Below, in pieces: positions 37,901 to 46,380 of a stretch of 64,000 bases of DNA. The notes below the pieces were generated by a model. That model ran no database searches and was not told the origin of the DNA. It saw only the letters and a program-made list of their open reading frames with translations. The first letter of the stretch is position 1; each line of letters starts with the position of its first letter. The position numbers and the translations under genes were made by a program. Source of the DNA: Echinicola marina. GTDB taxonomy: Bacteria; Bacteroidota; Bacteroidia; Cytophagales; Cyclobacteriaceae. The stretch is taken from assembly GCF_020463795.1 (NCBI RefSeq), contig NZ_CP080025.1:2477501-2541500 (forward strand). The letters run 5' to 3'.

Positions 37901-38714
37901 AACCACCAATTTGGAAGATAATGAGCCTATGTACTGGCCGATAAAAGATGAAATCGGTCTTTTGGTGAATGAATATAATAATATGCTCTTTAAGCTCGAG
38001 GCCAGTAAAAAGGTGTTGGCATCCAATGAAAAAGAATCTGCATGGAGAGAAATGGCCAAGCAGGTTGCACATGAGATCAAGAACCCTTTGACCCCGATGA
38101 AGTTGACATTGCAGCATCTGCTGAGGTTGCAGGCAGAGGGTAGGATAGATGATCCCCAGAAGCTTCGTAAGCCAGTGAATAACCTGATCAATCAAGTAGA
38201 TACTTTAAGTGATATCGCCTCTTCTTTTTCTACTTTTGCCAAGATGCCATTGCCAAAAAATGAAAGGATGGATTTCCAATTGGTGGTATTCAATGCGGTG
38301 GAACTTTTTAAAAATCATGAAAAAGCCAAGGTGGTTCTGAGAAACAAGGCCAAAAGGAAACTTCCGATAATGGGAGATGATAAGCTTTTTGGAAGGGTGA
38401 TTTCTAATTTGATCATTAATGGTATTCAGTCGGTTAGTGAAAATGAACTGGCTTATATTGAGGTGATTCTGTCTGTAAATGAGCGTTGGGTCAATTTGGA
38501 GGTAAAGGATAATGGCCGCGGAATCCCAGAAGATTTAACGGATAAAATATTTATTCCTAACTTCAGTACGAAAAGCGAAGGCTCAGGATTGGGCTTGGCC
38601 ATCGCCAAAAGGGGGGTAGAAACAGCAGGAGGTAAAATCTGGTTTGAATCCGAATTAGGGAAGGGAACCTCTTTCTACTTAACTTTTCCAATGGTGGATG
38701 GTCCCAAAAACTGA
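34995..38714 (+). CDS. Large membrane sensor histidine kinase (NtrY-like)
   Basis: A 1,239-residue sensor kinase. It has an N-terminal anchor (LILIFAIISMAIVLAI), an extracytoplasmic domain to about residue 205, a group of about seven helices (205-490), a second extracytoplasmic region, further helices near 720-790 and 935-960, a HAMP-like linker, HisKA (H in MAKQVAHEIKNPLTPMKL, about residue 1025) and HATPase_c (N box INGIQS, DNGRGIP, GSGLGLAIAKRG). This two-sensor, many-helix layout is seen in Bacteroidota NtrY-like kinases. No response regulator lies beside it, so the partner is elsewhere. It is followed within 22 bp by the outer-membrane protein gene. Confidence 0.9.
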   Translation: MLKKRRLILIFAIISMAIVLAINFFSSPLHPEEKAIQKIEDKIQIIAQQFDDDFIQLLMNNRPEKQISFSSLNFPSQHPFYMYSEDGKLLYWSSITMIPDFELFKTGANYRPYQLIDNQKGTYFSRVRRVIRNNKVYWMAQVYSLNDKVEIDNEYLRSGFNQEIFGNDRFILASEPMSGYENIKAEDGTFYFSISLRSGYKAVGSKSNTTLILFFFSLTGLVFILGGDFVMRLWRRGNKKVALFYTISILGSVRAIMLVFNFPQDYFDLALFDPYYYASSSLNPSLGDLLLNVIAVIIVLAMLISLLGRRQVILGFAKVRQKKAPWVYYLLAYLLSTVFLVLFFLLFTNISNNSQWNLSILDIPTFDYLKGISILILFFGGAAYLLFTLMSIHLVFYKSRWQKAYALRILLFFSIPFLILAGYFDFIYLVVYIAHLILLIAIITFELYDNVFKLQLNTFLTFFFGCLMGAVITGAASYQDFRKREISSKIKLANQVLLKNDVMAEFLLSDVIERIEEDLFIKNKMMDPLGSKSPIVQKIEKIYLPNYFDQYNLNVMIFNPKGEDILNRGNEKKLDDYRYQFMNSDFATGVRELFFVKGNEGIEGNRFYAFMGMYKDDLFLGTIVMELVQERVQSTSVFPKLLLDKKYAEDIYDRNFDYAVFSDEILQYSVGVFNFRDPEVAGLLENENLYTTGVFKNQYHHYAVKIQSRTILISSPIYPYNYVLADVSFFFVGYIGLTLFFIALYVLISGLGRMQFNYATKIQFYLNFAFFVPMLIISGVSIGLLSDSYMEDLHRQYFDKAGIIRDYLAKYLEQEVQGTMDRDDFLTEVHNLSSTTASDINIYLPNGKLMVTSQPNIFEKKVLTEYLNPIAYAEVIEAQNNRVILDEKVGGLDYKTVYLALRDIKRQEVLGIISIPFFESEDDLNVLIVDVFSTIINIFVVIFIIFLVVSFFASKKLTDPFKLLTQKLKTTNLEDNEPMYWPIKDEIGLLVNEYNNMLFKLEASKKVLASNEKESAWREMAKQVAHEIKNPLTPMKLTLQHLLRLQAEGRIDDPQKLRKPVNNLINQVDTLSDIASSFSTFAKMPLPKNERMDFQLVVFNAVELFKNHEKAKVVLRNKAKRKLPIMGDDKLFGRVISNLIINGIQSVSENELAYIEVILSVNERWVNLEVKDNGRGIPEDLTDKIFIPNFSTKSEGSGLGLAIAKRGVETAGGKIWFESELGKGTSFYLTFPMVDGPKN

Positions 38715-38735
38715 TGCTTCAGGATTATTTAAGGA

Positions 38736-41700
38736 ATGAAATATTGTGCGGAAAATATGTACATGGTTGGCAAGCTATGCGGCATGTGGATGATACTTTT
38801 TGGTCTCAGTCGGCCGGCTTTTGCACAAGAAAGAAATTGCAGGTGGCAAGCTGTGGAGAATGGTCTGGACAGCCTTTATTTTCAATTGGATTCCCTATCG
38901 GTCCTGGACAGTAGCATTGAAGTCTTGGATAGCAAAGGGAAGGCGTTTCCGTTTGCTTATGATATCAATTCGGGATTTATACTCATTGAACCGGTTGAGC
39001 AAAATTTCCCGGATTCCCTAAAGCTTTGTTATCAGACCTTTCCGGTCAGCTTTCATCATCAATATGCCCACAGGACTTTAGAAGCAGATTATGATTCTAT
39101 GGCTTATTTTAAATCGAAGGAGAAAGAAATCATAGAGTCCTTCGATTTTCGGGAAGAGATCTTTTCATCCAATAAACTCAATAAATCAGGAAATCTCACC
39201 AGAGGAATATCTTTTGGGAATGCTCAAAATGTATTTGTTAATTCATCGCTCAATCTCCAAATGGACGGAGAGCTTACGGAGGATCTATTTATAAGGGCAA
39301 GTATTACCGATCAGAATGTCCCTTTTCAACCTCAAGGAAATACCCAACAAATCCAGGATTTCGATAATGTATTGGTGGAGCTGTATAATGACAAAATGAG
39401 CATAAAAGCAGGGGATGTTGTTTTTCAGCAGCGTCAATCCTCCTTTTTGAGGTATTATAAAAATGTACAGGGCTTACAGTTTACCTCTGATTATAATATC
39501 AATGAAAAATGGAGGGCATCCACTCAACTGGGGGCATCCATAGCTAAAGGAAAGTTTTCCTCGGTGATCATGGAGGTGCAGGAAGGAACCTTGGGGCCAT
39601 ATAGGGTTCCGGGACCAGAAAATGAACGTTATGTGATTATAATGGCCAATTCAGAAAAGGTTTTTCTGGATGGGAAACTGTTGAAGCGGGGCTTTAATCA
39701 AGACTATATCATAGATTATAATCAAGGTCAGCTTACTTTTACCACCAATGTGTTGATTACTCAATATTCTAGGGTAAGGATAGATTATGAATATGCAGAA
39801 AGGAACTTTAGTAGGTCTATTCTCACAGCCAATCATATACAGGAGAATGACAAAGCCAGTTTCTATGTGAATTATTATAAAGAGCAAGATAATAGGAACC
39901 GCCCATTATTTAATGAGCTGAGTGAGACTGATAAGCGGCTGATGGCTTCAGTCGGAGATGAACTGGATGCTGCGGTGGTTCCGAGGGTAGATAGTGTGGC
40001 TTATGATCCCAATAGGATATTGTACCGAAGAGTGAATAGTTCTGATCTTCAAGGCCGTTTGATGGTATATTACGAATATTCCAATGATAAGGAGGAAGCC
40101 CATTATAATGTCACATTTACTGAAGTAGGAGAGGGGAATGGCAATTACCGCAGAAAGGAACAATTGGCCAATGGCTTTGTGTATGAATATATAGCCCCAA
40201 TTAATGGTGTAAAACAAGGGAATTATACATTGTATTCTCAACTTCCTGCCCCAAATAAAAAACAAATGCTAACGACTGGAGGTGAGATGAAGTTAGGCCT
40301 TTATGAGAAAGTGTACGGAGAAGCAGCCTTGTCCAGCCAAGATCAAAACCTATTTTCAGAGTTGGATATGGAGGATAATAATGGATATGCATTGAAAACG
40401 GGATTGTTTTCTGAAGGCCGGGAAGTGGGGTGGCTTGAAGGTTATCAGTTTAAGGCAGGAACGGAATTGGAGTATAATTCTTTGGATTTTAAGTTTATTG
40501 ACCGCTTGAGATATGTTGAGTTTGACAGGGATTGGGGACTGGTCAACCAGGATTTGGAAAGTCCCGCAAGTGAAAAATTGATTATGGCGACAGCTGGCTT
40601 GGTAAAGGATGCAGCAAATGAGTTGACTTATCAGGTCAACTATAGAAAACGAGGGGGGCAATTGGAAGGTACTCAGCAAAGGGCTAAATATTACCAGCAA
40701 TTAGGGAAACGATTTTTTACCGCACAAAACTTATTTCTCTTGGATAGTAAAATGCCGAACACAGCATCAACCTGGCACAGGTACGATGCGGAAATTTTTT
40801 ACCGTTCCAAAGTATTGGTTCCGGGATATCAATTCAAAGTGGACAGGAATAAGGTATTGGATACCGAAAAGGATTCGGTTATCAGTACAGCCATGAACTT
40901 TCTCTCTCACCAATTTTATATTAAGTCAAATGACACCTTGAATTATAGTTTTTTTGCCGATGTAAATTGGCGTGAAGATAGGTTTCCGGTGAATGGCTTG
41001 ATTCTGCCAAATACCAAGGCTTTTACCACCAACTATGGACTTAAAAGAACATTTGGGCAGCATGATATCAAAGGTACTTTCACCTATAGAAAACTAAAGC
41101 ATTTGAGGGAGCAAATGCTCGAAGAAAGTACTGTGATGGGCAGGCTGGATTATTACAGTGCTTTATTTGATAATAATCTTAGAAATGAATTGAGCTATAC
41201 CATAGGAAATGGGAGAGAGTTGAAAAGGGAATTTGTGTATTTACCTGTTCCCACGGGGGAGGGAACCCACACTTGGCGTGATGATAATGAAGATGGAATT
41301 CAGCAGCTCAATGAATTTTATTTGGCCATTAATCCTGAAGAAAAGAATTATATCAAGGTCTTCACTCCGACCGATGAGTATATTCAAGCTTATACCACTT
41401 TATTTAATTATAGACTCAACGCCCGTTTTCCTGATCAATGGAGGAAGGAGCAAGGATTAAAACAGCTTTTGTTTAAATTCTCCAATACGACAAGTTGGAA
41501 TGTGGAAAAGAAAATTACTGCAGGGGAGTTTTGGAAAAGGATAAGTCCATTTATTTCAGGAATTCCCGATGAGGATTTGGTGTCCTTAAGACAGGTTTTT
41601 AGGTCGACCTTGTTTTTTAATCGTAGTTCATCCGTTTTTGGTTTTGATCTTGGTACCATAAAGAGCCAGCATAAACAATTGCTGACAGGTGGTTTTGAGG

Positions 41701-42239
41701 AAACTGAGCAGTTGGATTGGAGGATGAATACAAGAGTAAATTTCAAGAAGGATTTGAACCTAAGATTGGTTTTTAATGAAGGACAAAGAAATGCGGCATC
41801 TGATTACCTTGATAATAGAAATTATCAGGTTGACCAATTTGCCTTTGGCCCTGAGTTGACCTGGCAGCCTTCCACCATATTTCGGACCTCTCTGAATTAT
41901 CGTTATACGGACAAACGTAATGAGCAGAATGATGAATTTGATGAGAGGGCAGCCTTACATGAACTGGCGGCTAAAGTTAGGTATGCCAAGGCCATCAAGA
42001 CTACAATCAATGCATTGGTGAAATATACTCAAATTGACTATAATGGTGTTGCCAATTCACCAGTAGGTTATGAAATGTTGGAGGCATTGACAGTGGGCAG
42101 CAATGTCAGCTGGAGCATTAATTGGATCCAAAAGATTGGAGAAGGTCTTCAGTTAAACATGAGTTATGAAGGAAGGGATTCTGAAGGTTTAAACAGGTTG
42201 GTGCATACGGGAAGAATGCAGATTTCTGCCTTGTTTTAA
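38736..42239 (+). CDS. Large predicted outer-membrane protein
   Basis: A 1,167-residue protein with a signal peptide (best start may be ATG 38757; hydrophobic stretch LCGMWMILFGLSRPAFA, then cleavage). The body is rich in alternating hydrophobic and aromatic beta-strand patterns. An early segment KSGNLTRGISFGNAQNVFVNSSLNLQMDG is reminiscent of beta-barrel entry strands. A calcium-like DDNEDGIQQLNEF loop lies near residue 850, and the C-terminus (MQISALF) ends in an aromatic residue as barrels do. I do not recognise a named family; conserved hypothetical surface protein of Bacteroidota is the safest call. Probably co-transcribed with the upstream kinase. Confidence 0.75.
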   Translation: MKYCAENMYMVGKLCGMWMILFGLSRPAFAQERNCRWQAVENGLDSLYFQLDSLSVLDSSIEVLDSKGKAFPFAYDINSGFILIEPVEQNFPDSLKLCYQTFPVSFHHQYAHRTLEADYDSMAYFKSKEKEIIESFDFREEIFSSNKLNKSGNLTRGISFGNAQNVFVNSSLNLQMDGELTEDLFIRASITDQNVPFQPQGNTQQIQDFDNVLVELYNDKMSIKAGDVVFQQRQSSFLRYYKNVQGLQFTSDYNINEKWRASTQLGASIAKGKFSSVIMEVQEGTLGPYRVPGPENERYVIIMANSEKVFLDGKLLKRGFNQDYIIDYNQGQLTFTTNVLITQYSRVRIDYEYAERNFSRSILTANHIQENDKASFYVNYYKEQDNRNRPLFNELSETDKRLMASVGDELDAAVVPRVDSVAYDPNRILYRRVNSSDLQGRLMVYYEYSNDKEEAHYNVTFTEVGEGNGNYRRKEQLANGFVYEYIAPINGVKQGNYTLYSQLPAPNKKQMLTTGGEMKLGLYEKVYGEAALSSQDQNLFSELDMEDNNGYALKTGLFSEGREVGWLEGYQFKAGTELEYNSLDFKFIDRLRYVEFDRDWGLVNQDLESPASEKLIMATAGLVKDAANELTYQVNYRKRGGQLEGTQQRAKYYQQLGKRFFTAQNLFLLDSKMPNTASTWHRYDAEIFYRSKVLVPGYQFKVDRNKVLDTEKDSVISTAMNFLSHQFYIKSNDTLNYSFFADVNWREDRFPVNGLILPNTKAFTTNYGLKRTFGQHDIKGTFTYRKLKHLREQMLEESTVMGRLDYYSALFDNNLRNELSYTIGNGRELKREFVYLPVPTGEGTHTWRDDNEDGIQQLNEFYLAINPEEKNYIKVFTPTDEYIQAYTTLFNYRLNARFPDQWRKEQGLKQLLFKFSNTTSWNVEKKITAGEFWKRISPFISGIPDEDLVSLRQVFRSTLFFNRSSSVFGFDLGTIKSQHKQLLTGGFEETEQLDWRMNTRVNFKKDLNLRLVFNEGQRNAASDYLDNRNYQVDQFAFGPELTWQPSTIFRTSLNYRYTDKRNEQNDEFDERAALHELAAKVRYAKAIKTTINALVKYTQIDYNGVANSPVGYEMLEALTVGSNVSWSINWIQKIGEGLQLNMSYEGRDSEGLNRLVHTGRMQISALF

Positions 42240-42252
42240 CTCTTTCAAATGG

Positions 42253-42840
42253 CTATTCTTCTATTATCTTAAAGGATAAGATTTCGACTTTTTCTACCAG
42301 CATCTGATCGTTATCCGCTAGCTGTTGGATTTTTCTCACTACTTTCATTCCGTTTATTACTTTGCCAAAGGCAGCAAAGCCTTGGCCATCAGGATTCCTT
42401 TTTCCGCCGAAATCCAATGCTGGCTGGCTCCCAATACATATAAAAAACTCAGAACTGGCCGTTCCCGGTTCTGCCCTTGCCATGGATAATGTGCCGTTTT
42501 TATGTAATAAGCCTGTTTCTTTAGTAGTCTCATGGGCAATAGGCTTATAGGGAGATTGGTCTGCTTCTAGCCCTAAACCACCTTGGATTACCTCAATTTT
42601 CACTTTGCTGTTAGCTTGGTTGTCCATACGCACGGTTCTATAAAAACTGGCTCCCTCAAACTTGTCGTTTTTGATGTATTTCAGAAAGTTAGCACAGGAG
42701 ATTGGGGCCTTTTCAGGATATAATTCAAAAGTGATATTCCCTTTGGTTGTTTTTAGCTCAACTATTGGGGTTTGGGCAAATGCAAGGGGAAAACGTAATA
42801 CACAAAATAAAATGCTTAAAATATAGCTTGCCTTAATCAT
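42253..42840 (-). CDS. Secreted cyclophilin-type peptidyl-prolyl isomerase
   Basis: 195 residues from ATG 42840 (a longer reading to 42873 is possible, but 42840 puts a normal signal peptide, KASYILSILFCVLRFPLAFA, at the start). The cyclophilin domain contains TTKGNITFELYPEKAP, GTLSMARAEPGTASSEFFICIG (catalytic Gln region replaced by SEFFI, common in bacterial forms) and FAAFGKVINGMKVV. It accelerates prolyl isomerisation in the periplasm. Tail-to-tail with the outer-membrane protein gene, 13 bp apart. Confidence 0.92.
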   Translation of the reverse strand: MIKASYILSILFCVLRFPLAFAQTPIVELKTTKGNITFELYPEKAPISCANFLKYIKNDKFEGASFYRTVRMDNQANSKVKIEVIQGGLGLEADQSPYKPIAHETTKETGLLHKNGTLSMARAEPGTASSEFFICIGSQPALDFGGKRNPDGQGFAAFGKVINGMKVVRKIQQLADNDQMLVEKVEILSFKIIEE

Positions 42841-42943
42841 ATGGAGTGTTGAAACAAAATTAGCCAAAGTCAAAGTAAGTTTTTATTACCTATGTAGGAT
42901 ATTATTGGTCATGAAAACCTCATTTTTCTGATTTTTAAAGTGG

Positions 42944-43441
42944 TTAAAGCGTTACAGTTTGTTCGTGTTTTTTGAGAGGTTGTTTCTTCTGTATATTGGG
43001 TATGGACAATGGGAGTCTAGTCCATTTTTCGGAGGTCCAAGTTTTATTGTCTAGACTCCATTTAATAATGAGATTGTTCTCATCAATCAATTCGTAGCGA
43101 ATATGACTCTCTGAATCGTTCATTTTAGGGTTAACAGTATGCTCAATGATATGCTCTATCAAAGTACTGTCTGAAGTGATATTATAATTACCATATTGCC
43201 CAATAGTAGTCTCTTGTGTAATACTTTGTTTCCCCCAAATGATAAAAGTGTAATAGGTCCTGTCCGAATTGAAAACTTTATAATTTCCGGATTTTACATC
43301 TATCATTTTGCCAGTAAAATTATTCATAATAGCTGTTTGCCTCCAGATTCCAACAATTGATTCCGATGCAGGTACATGAGTTTGTGCAGCAAGAGGAAGT
43401 GTAGCAATAAATGCGATAAGTAGAATGATGATGCTTTTCAT
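42944..43441 (-). CDS. Small secreted lipocalin-like protein (DUF4488-like?)
   Basis: A 165-residue protein with a clear signal peptide (MKSIIILLIAFIATLPLAAQ). The mature part begins GIWRQTAIMNN and has alternating beta patterns (YKVFNSDRTYYTFII; IRYELIDENNLIIKW) like the small lipocalin-like proteins grouped as DUF4488 and related families. Function unknown. It is the last core-like gene before the first insertion sequence. Confidence 0.7.
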   Translation of the reverse strand: MKSIIILLIAFIATLPLAAQTHVPASESIVGIWRQTAIMNNFTGKMIDVKSGNYKVFNSDRTYYTFIIWGKQSITQETTIGQYGNYNITSDSTLIEHIIEHTVNPKMNDSESHIRYELIDENNLIIKWSLDNKTWTSEKWTRLPLSIPNIQKKQPLKKHEQTVTL

Positions 43442-43747
43442 AGTTATTTAGGCTTTTAACATTGTTTTATTAAAGAGTGTTAATAAGATGGTATTAGATC
43501 AAAAATCCTAAGCACATAAAAGTGAGTCGAAAGAAATAAATATAACTAAATATAGCGTGAATGTTAATTTAATACAACTTTCAAAGATTGAAAAAGAGAA
43601 AAAACAGGTGTTCAGAGGGAGACAGAGTCGAGGGGCGTGTTTTTGTAAGTTCAAGTTTAATTGTTGTGCCTATAGAATAGGGTGGATTATAATCGTTTGT
43701 GAAAAAAATATATAAAGATGGTTATTGATGATGGAATATTTTAATTA
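43442..43747. other. AT-rich intergenic stretch before IS copy 1
   Basis: No gene, RNA or terminator recognised in 306 bp. It is AT-rich and ends at the left end of IS copy 1 with TTTAATTA, which is not repeated at the right end of that element. Confidence 0.6.
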
Positions 43748-44782
43748 TATGTGTATCCGTAAGAGTGCACGTAATAAAATATGACAATACGTGTCATTAA
43801 ATTTCAAGGTATCAGGATAGTTGTTTTCTTGCATAAAAACAAGAAAAGCTATGAACCTTATAGAATTTACGGGCCATTTCCCAGATGAGGAAAGTTGTGA
43901 ACAATACATCAAGAAATACCGTGAGAAAAGCGGTATACGGTGCAAAAACTGTGAGAAGATAACCCGACACTATTGGTTTGCCAACGGCAGGTTTTTCGAA
44001 TGCAGCAGTTGTCGGAGACGTTCTTCTCTTAAATCAGGGACGGTAATGGAAAACAGCAAGCTTCCGCTCCGTATCTGGCTATTGGCCATGCTGTTTATGT
44101 CGGCGACCAAGAAAGGGTTTTCCTGCCTTGAGCTCCAGCGGCAACTGGGGCTTAGCCGATATGAGACCACTTTCCGTCTGATGCACAGGATACGGTCAGC
44201 CATGGGACAACGAGATGAGCTTTATATCCTCAGTGACATGATTGAATATGACGAGTGTTATATGGAAACCGTACAGGAGAACCAGATCTTGGGTCAGCTT
44301 AAACGTGGAAAAGGCAGCCAGAAACAGACCGCAGTAGCGGTGGCGGCCGAATCGGTACCCTTGGAAGACCTGGATTCCGGGCAGAAAACAAAGCGCTGTG
44401 GCTATTTCAAAATGAGGGTCATGGACAAAGTGGACTGCGAGAGTGTCAATGCCTTTATCCGGGCCAATACCGTAGGGGATGTGGTACTGTTTACAGACAA
44501 GAACACGGCCTACTCGAAAATAGAGGAAGTGGTGGCCACCCATTTGGCCGTTCCATCGGGAAAGGGGTCCGTAAACGACACCTTAAAATGGGTACACAAA
44601 GCAATCAGTAATCTTAAAAGAACCCTGTTGGGGGTATATCACATGATAACTTATAAATATTTACAGAACTATTTAAATGAGTTTGTTTACAGATTGAACC
44701 GAAGATATTTTGGCAAAGGACTCTTTGAAAGGCTCGTTATTGCGGGCACTTACCCATACGTGCAGTAAAACGGATACACATA
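43748..44782 (+). mobile_element. IS1595-family insertion sequence, copy 1
   Basis: 1,035 bp. Terminal inverted repeats: TATGTGTATCCGT, five mismatched bases, TGCACGTA at the left, and the same two blocks reversed at the right end (22 of 26 match). One transposase gene. Left flank TTTAATTA and right flank TTTTTTTA differ at two of eight positions, so no clean 8-bp target duplication is present, unlike copy 3. The right end cuts into a lipoprotein gene. Confidence 0.93.
43851..44768 (+). CDS. IS1595-family transposase (copy 1)
   Basis: 305 residues from ATG 43851 (TTG 43821 is in frame but unlikely). N-terminal zinc ribbon CKNC (31-34) with CSSC (51-54), a helix-turn-helix-like LELQRQLGLSRYETTFRLMHRIR, then the DDE-type catalytic domain, starting with YDECYME and with FTDKNTAYSKIEE in the middle. 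Differs from copies 2 and 3 by GKGSV instead of GKESV in the C-terminal third. Probably active or recently active. Confidence 0.93.
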   Translation: MNLIEFTGHFPDEESCEQYIKKYREKSGIRCKNCEKITRHYWFANGRFFECSSCRRRSSLKSGTVMENSKLPLRIWLLAMLFMSATKKGFSCLELQRQLGLSRYETTFRLMHRIRSAMGQRDELYILSDMIEYDECYMETVQENQILGQLKRGKGSQKQTAVAVAAESVPLEDLDSGQKTKRCGYFKMRVMDKVDCESVNAFIRANTVGDVVLFTDKNTAYSKIEEVVATHLAVPSGKGSVNDTLKWVHKAISNLKRTLLGVYHMITYKYLQNYLNEFVYRLNRRYFGKGLFERLVIAGTYPYVQ

Positions 44783-45264
44783 TTTTTTTATTAGCTTGTT
44801 CTAATAGAAATGGAAACAGTCAATTAAATTCCCCTTTGACATCGGTTCCTGATGATAGTATTCTTTTTTACTATTCCTGGGCTATTAAGGACTATCTTAA
44901 TGGTCATCAGATAGTTTCCCCTGGCAGGGAAACTGTTTTTTTAATTATTTCTCAGGACATGTGCTCAAGTTGTATTGAAGAAAATATTGGTTATTTAATT
45001 GAAAATGAGATTACAAGTAAATATAACAAAGCTATTTTAATTAATGGATTAAGCAAAGATTTTGTTAGAGACCAGTTTTCAGTTCCGAAAGGAATTTCAA
45101 TTCATAACATTAAATCTAAAAAATTAGAAGATTTTCTGGTGAATCCATATTGGGGCGTGACGGATTCCTCTGGATATATTGAAAATATTTATCTTTCAGG
45201 TAAGAATAATAGCAATCTTAATAAAGCATGGTGGGAATACATTCAACAAAAACAAGATTTATAA
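44783..45264 (+). pseudogene. 5'-truncated lipoprotein gene at IS copy 1
   Basis: The reading frame runs straight out of the IS end into IFLLACSNRNGNSQL, which is the end of a lipoprotein signal peptide with lipobox LLAC. The start codon and the first ~10-15 signal residues are missing, and the sequence left of the IS does not supply them (TAA in frame). The remaining ~160 residues contain FLIISQDMCSSCIEENIGYL, a thioredoxin-like CxxC context as in secreted redoxin-like proteins of Bacteroidota. It overlaps the next gene by 37 bp. Without a start in the right place it is probably not exported. Confidence 0.75.
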
Positions 45265-46379
45265 TTTTTTTAAACCTTGTAATTATTTCAATTTATCTAT
45301 TCGGATGTAATAAGGCAGGACGAAGGGATTTGGGGGAGAAAATTAATTTATCCAGATCTGAAACAATTAAATTAAATTTTTTAGAACTGAAAAAGGACAT
45401 TGAATTTATCACATTGTCTATTCCTGATTCGGTTTATTTGGGAAGTATTAGGTCGATTAATAGTTCAAATGATTACCTCCTTTTACATGACCCTGAAATT
45501 GCAAATAAAATCTATCTTTTTGATAAAATGGGAAATTACATATCTCAATCAAAAAAAACTGGGGAAGGACCTAAAGAATACTTGTCTTTATATGCATATG
45601 CTACCGTAATGAATAGTATTTTTATTTATGACAGGGAGCTGAGAAGGATAAATAAATATAAACTACCACATTTTAATTTTGAGTATTCAATACCTTGTGA
45701 CAATTACATTCAAAATCTTATTCAAGTACCAAATTCTAAAAATATTATTGGAGTAAGTGATGACTTCGTCAACGAAGAAATGTATAATGGAATAGTATAT
45801 TTCAATCAGAAAATGGAGGAAATAGAAGTGGAAAGCAAATTCCCAGGAATTATAGAAACAACACAATTCAATAATTTTTCGACAATCGATGATTCTTTAT
45901 ATTATGCAGAACCATTAACTGAAACAGTTTATGTCTATCGAAACAAAAAATTTATCCCCAAATATCATACGGATTTCGGTGCGATGAGCATCCCCTTTGA
46001 GAGTGTATATACCTCCGAAGCTGAGAATTTTTACGAAATAATTGCTGGAGGTGATTATTATTATGCGATCCATAATTTCAACATTTCCAATGATCTGGTA
46101 AGTTTGAATTTTTTTAAGAAAACAATTGACGAACAGCTTCTTGGGCTTTATCACCTTAAAGACAAAAAAGGTGTTTTAATTGATCTAAATGAAGAGGTTA
46201 GAGATTATGTTCTTAATCCCATGAATGTTTCTGATGGTTACAATTATATCCTACTGTTCCCGGATGAATATTCATTGGCTACCTTAAAGAATTTGGGAAT
46301 GCCAGACCAAAGATTAAACGAAATAGATTTAAAAAATACGATTGTAGTAAAATTCCGTTACTTAGATATACCAATTTAA
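45228..46379 (+). CDS. 6-bladed beta-propeller lipoprotein
   Basis: A 383-residue lipoprotein (signal with lipobox YLFGC at about residue 27) with the arrangement of Bacteroidota 6-bladed beta-propeller proteins: ...ELKKDIEFITLSIPDSVYLGSIRSI..., LLLHDPEIANKIYLFDKMGNYISQ, TGEGPKEYLSL, then repeated blade strands. The role of these proteins is not known; they are surface or periplasmic and often sit with redoxin-like and carboxypeptidase-regulatory-like proteins, as here. Overlap with the truncated upstream gene (37 bp) indicates an original operon. Confidence 0.82.
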   Translation: MVGIHSTKTRFIIFLNLVIISIYLFGCNKAGRRDLGEKINLSRSETIKLNFLELKKDIEFITLSIPDSVYLGSIRSINSSNDYLLLHDPEIANKIYLFDKMGNYISQSKKTGEGPKEYLSLYAYATVMNSIFIYDRELRRINKYKLPHFNFEYSIPCDNYIQNLIQVPNSKNIIGVSDDFVNEEMYNGIVYFNQKMEEIEVESKFPGIIETTQFNNFSTIDDSLYYAEPLTETVYVYRNKKFIPKYHTDFGAMSIPFESVYTSEAENFYEIIAGGDYYYAIHNFNISNDLVSLNFFKKTIDEQLLGLYHLKDKKGVLIDLNEEVRDYVLNPMNVSDGYNYILLFPDEYSLATLKNLGMPDQRLNEIDLKNTIVVKFRYLDIPI

Positions 46380-46380
46380 A

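Noticed and set aside
43821-43850. TTG starts for the three transposases 30 bp upstream of the ATG (also 47598 and 50548).
   Set aside because: The ATG gives a normal zinc-ribbon N-terminus and the added residues (FSCIKTRKA) have no family support.
43970-44543. Open frames on the minus strand inside each IS copy.
   Set aside because: They are antisense shadows of the transposase, identical in all copies simply because the IS copies are identical, with no protein-like features.
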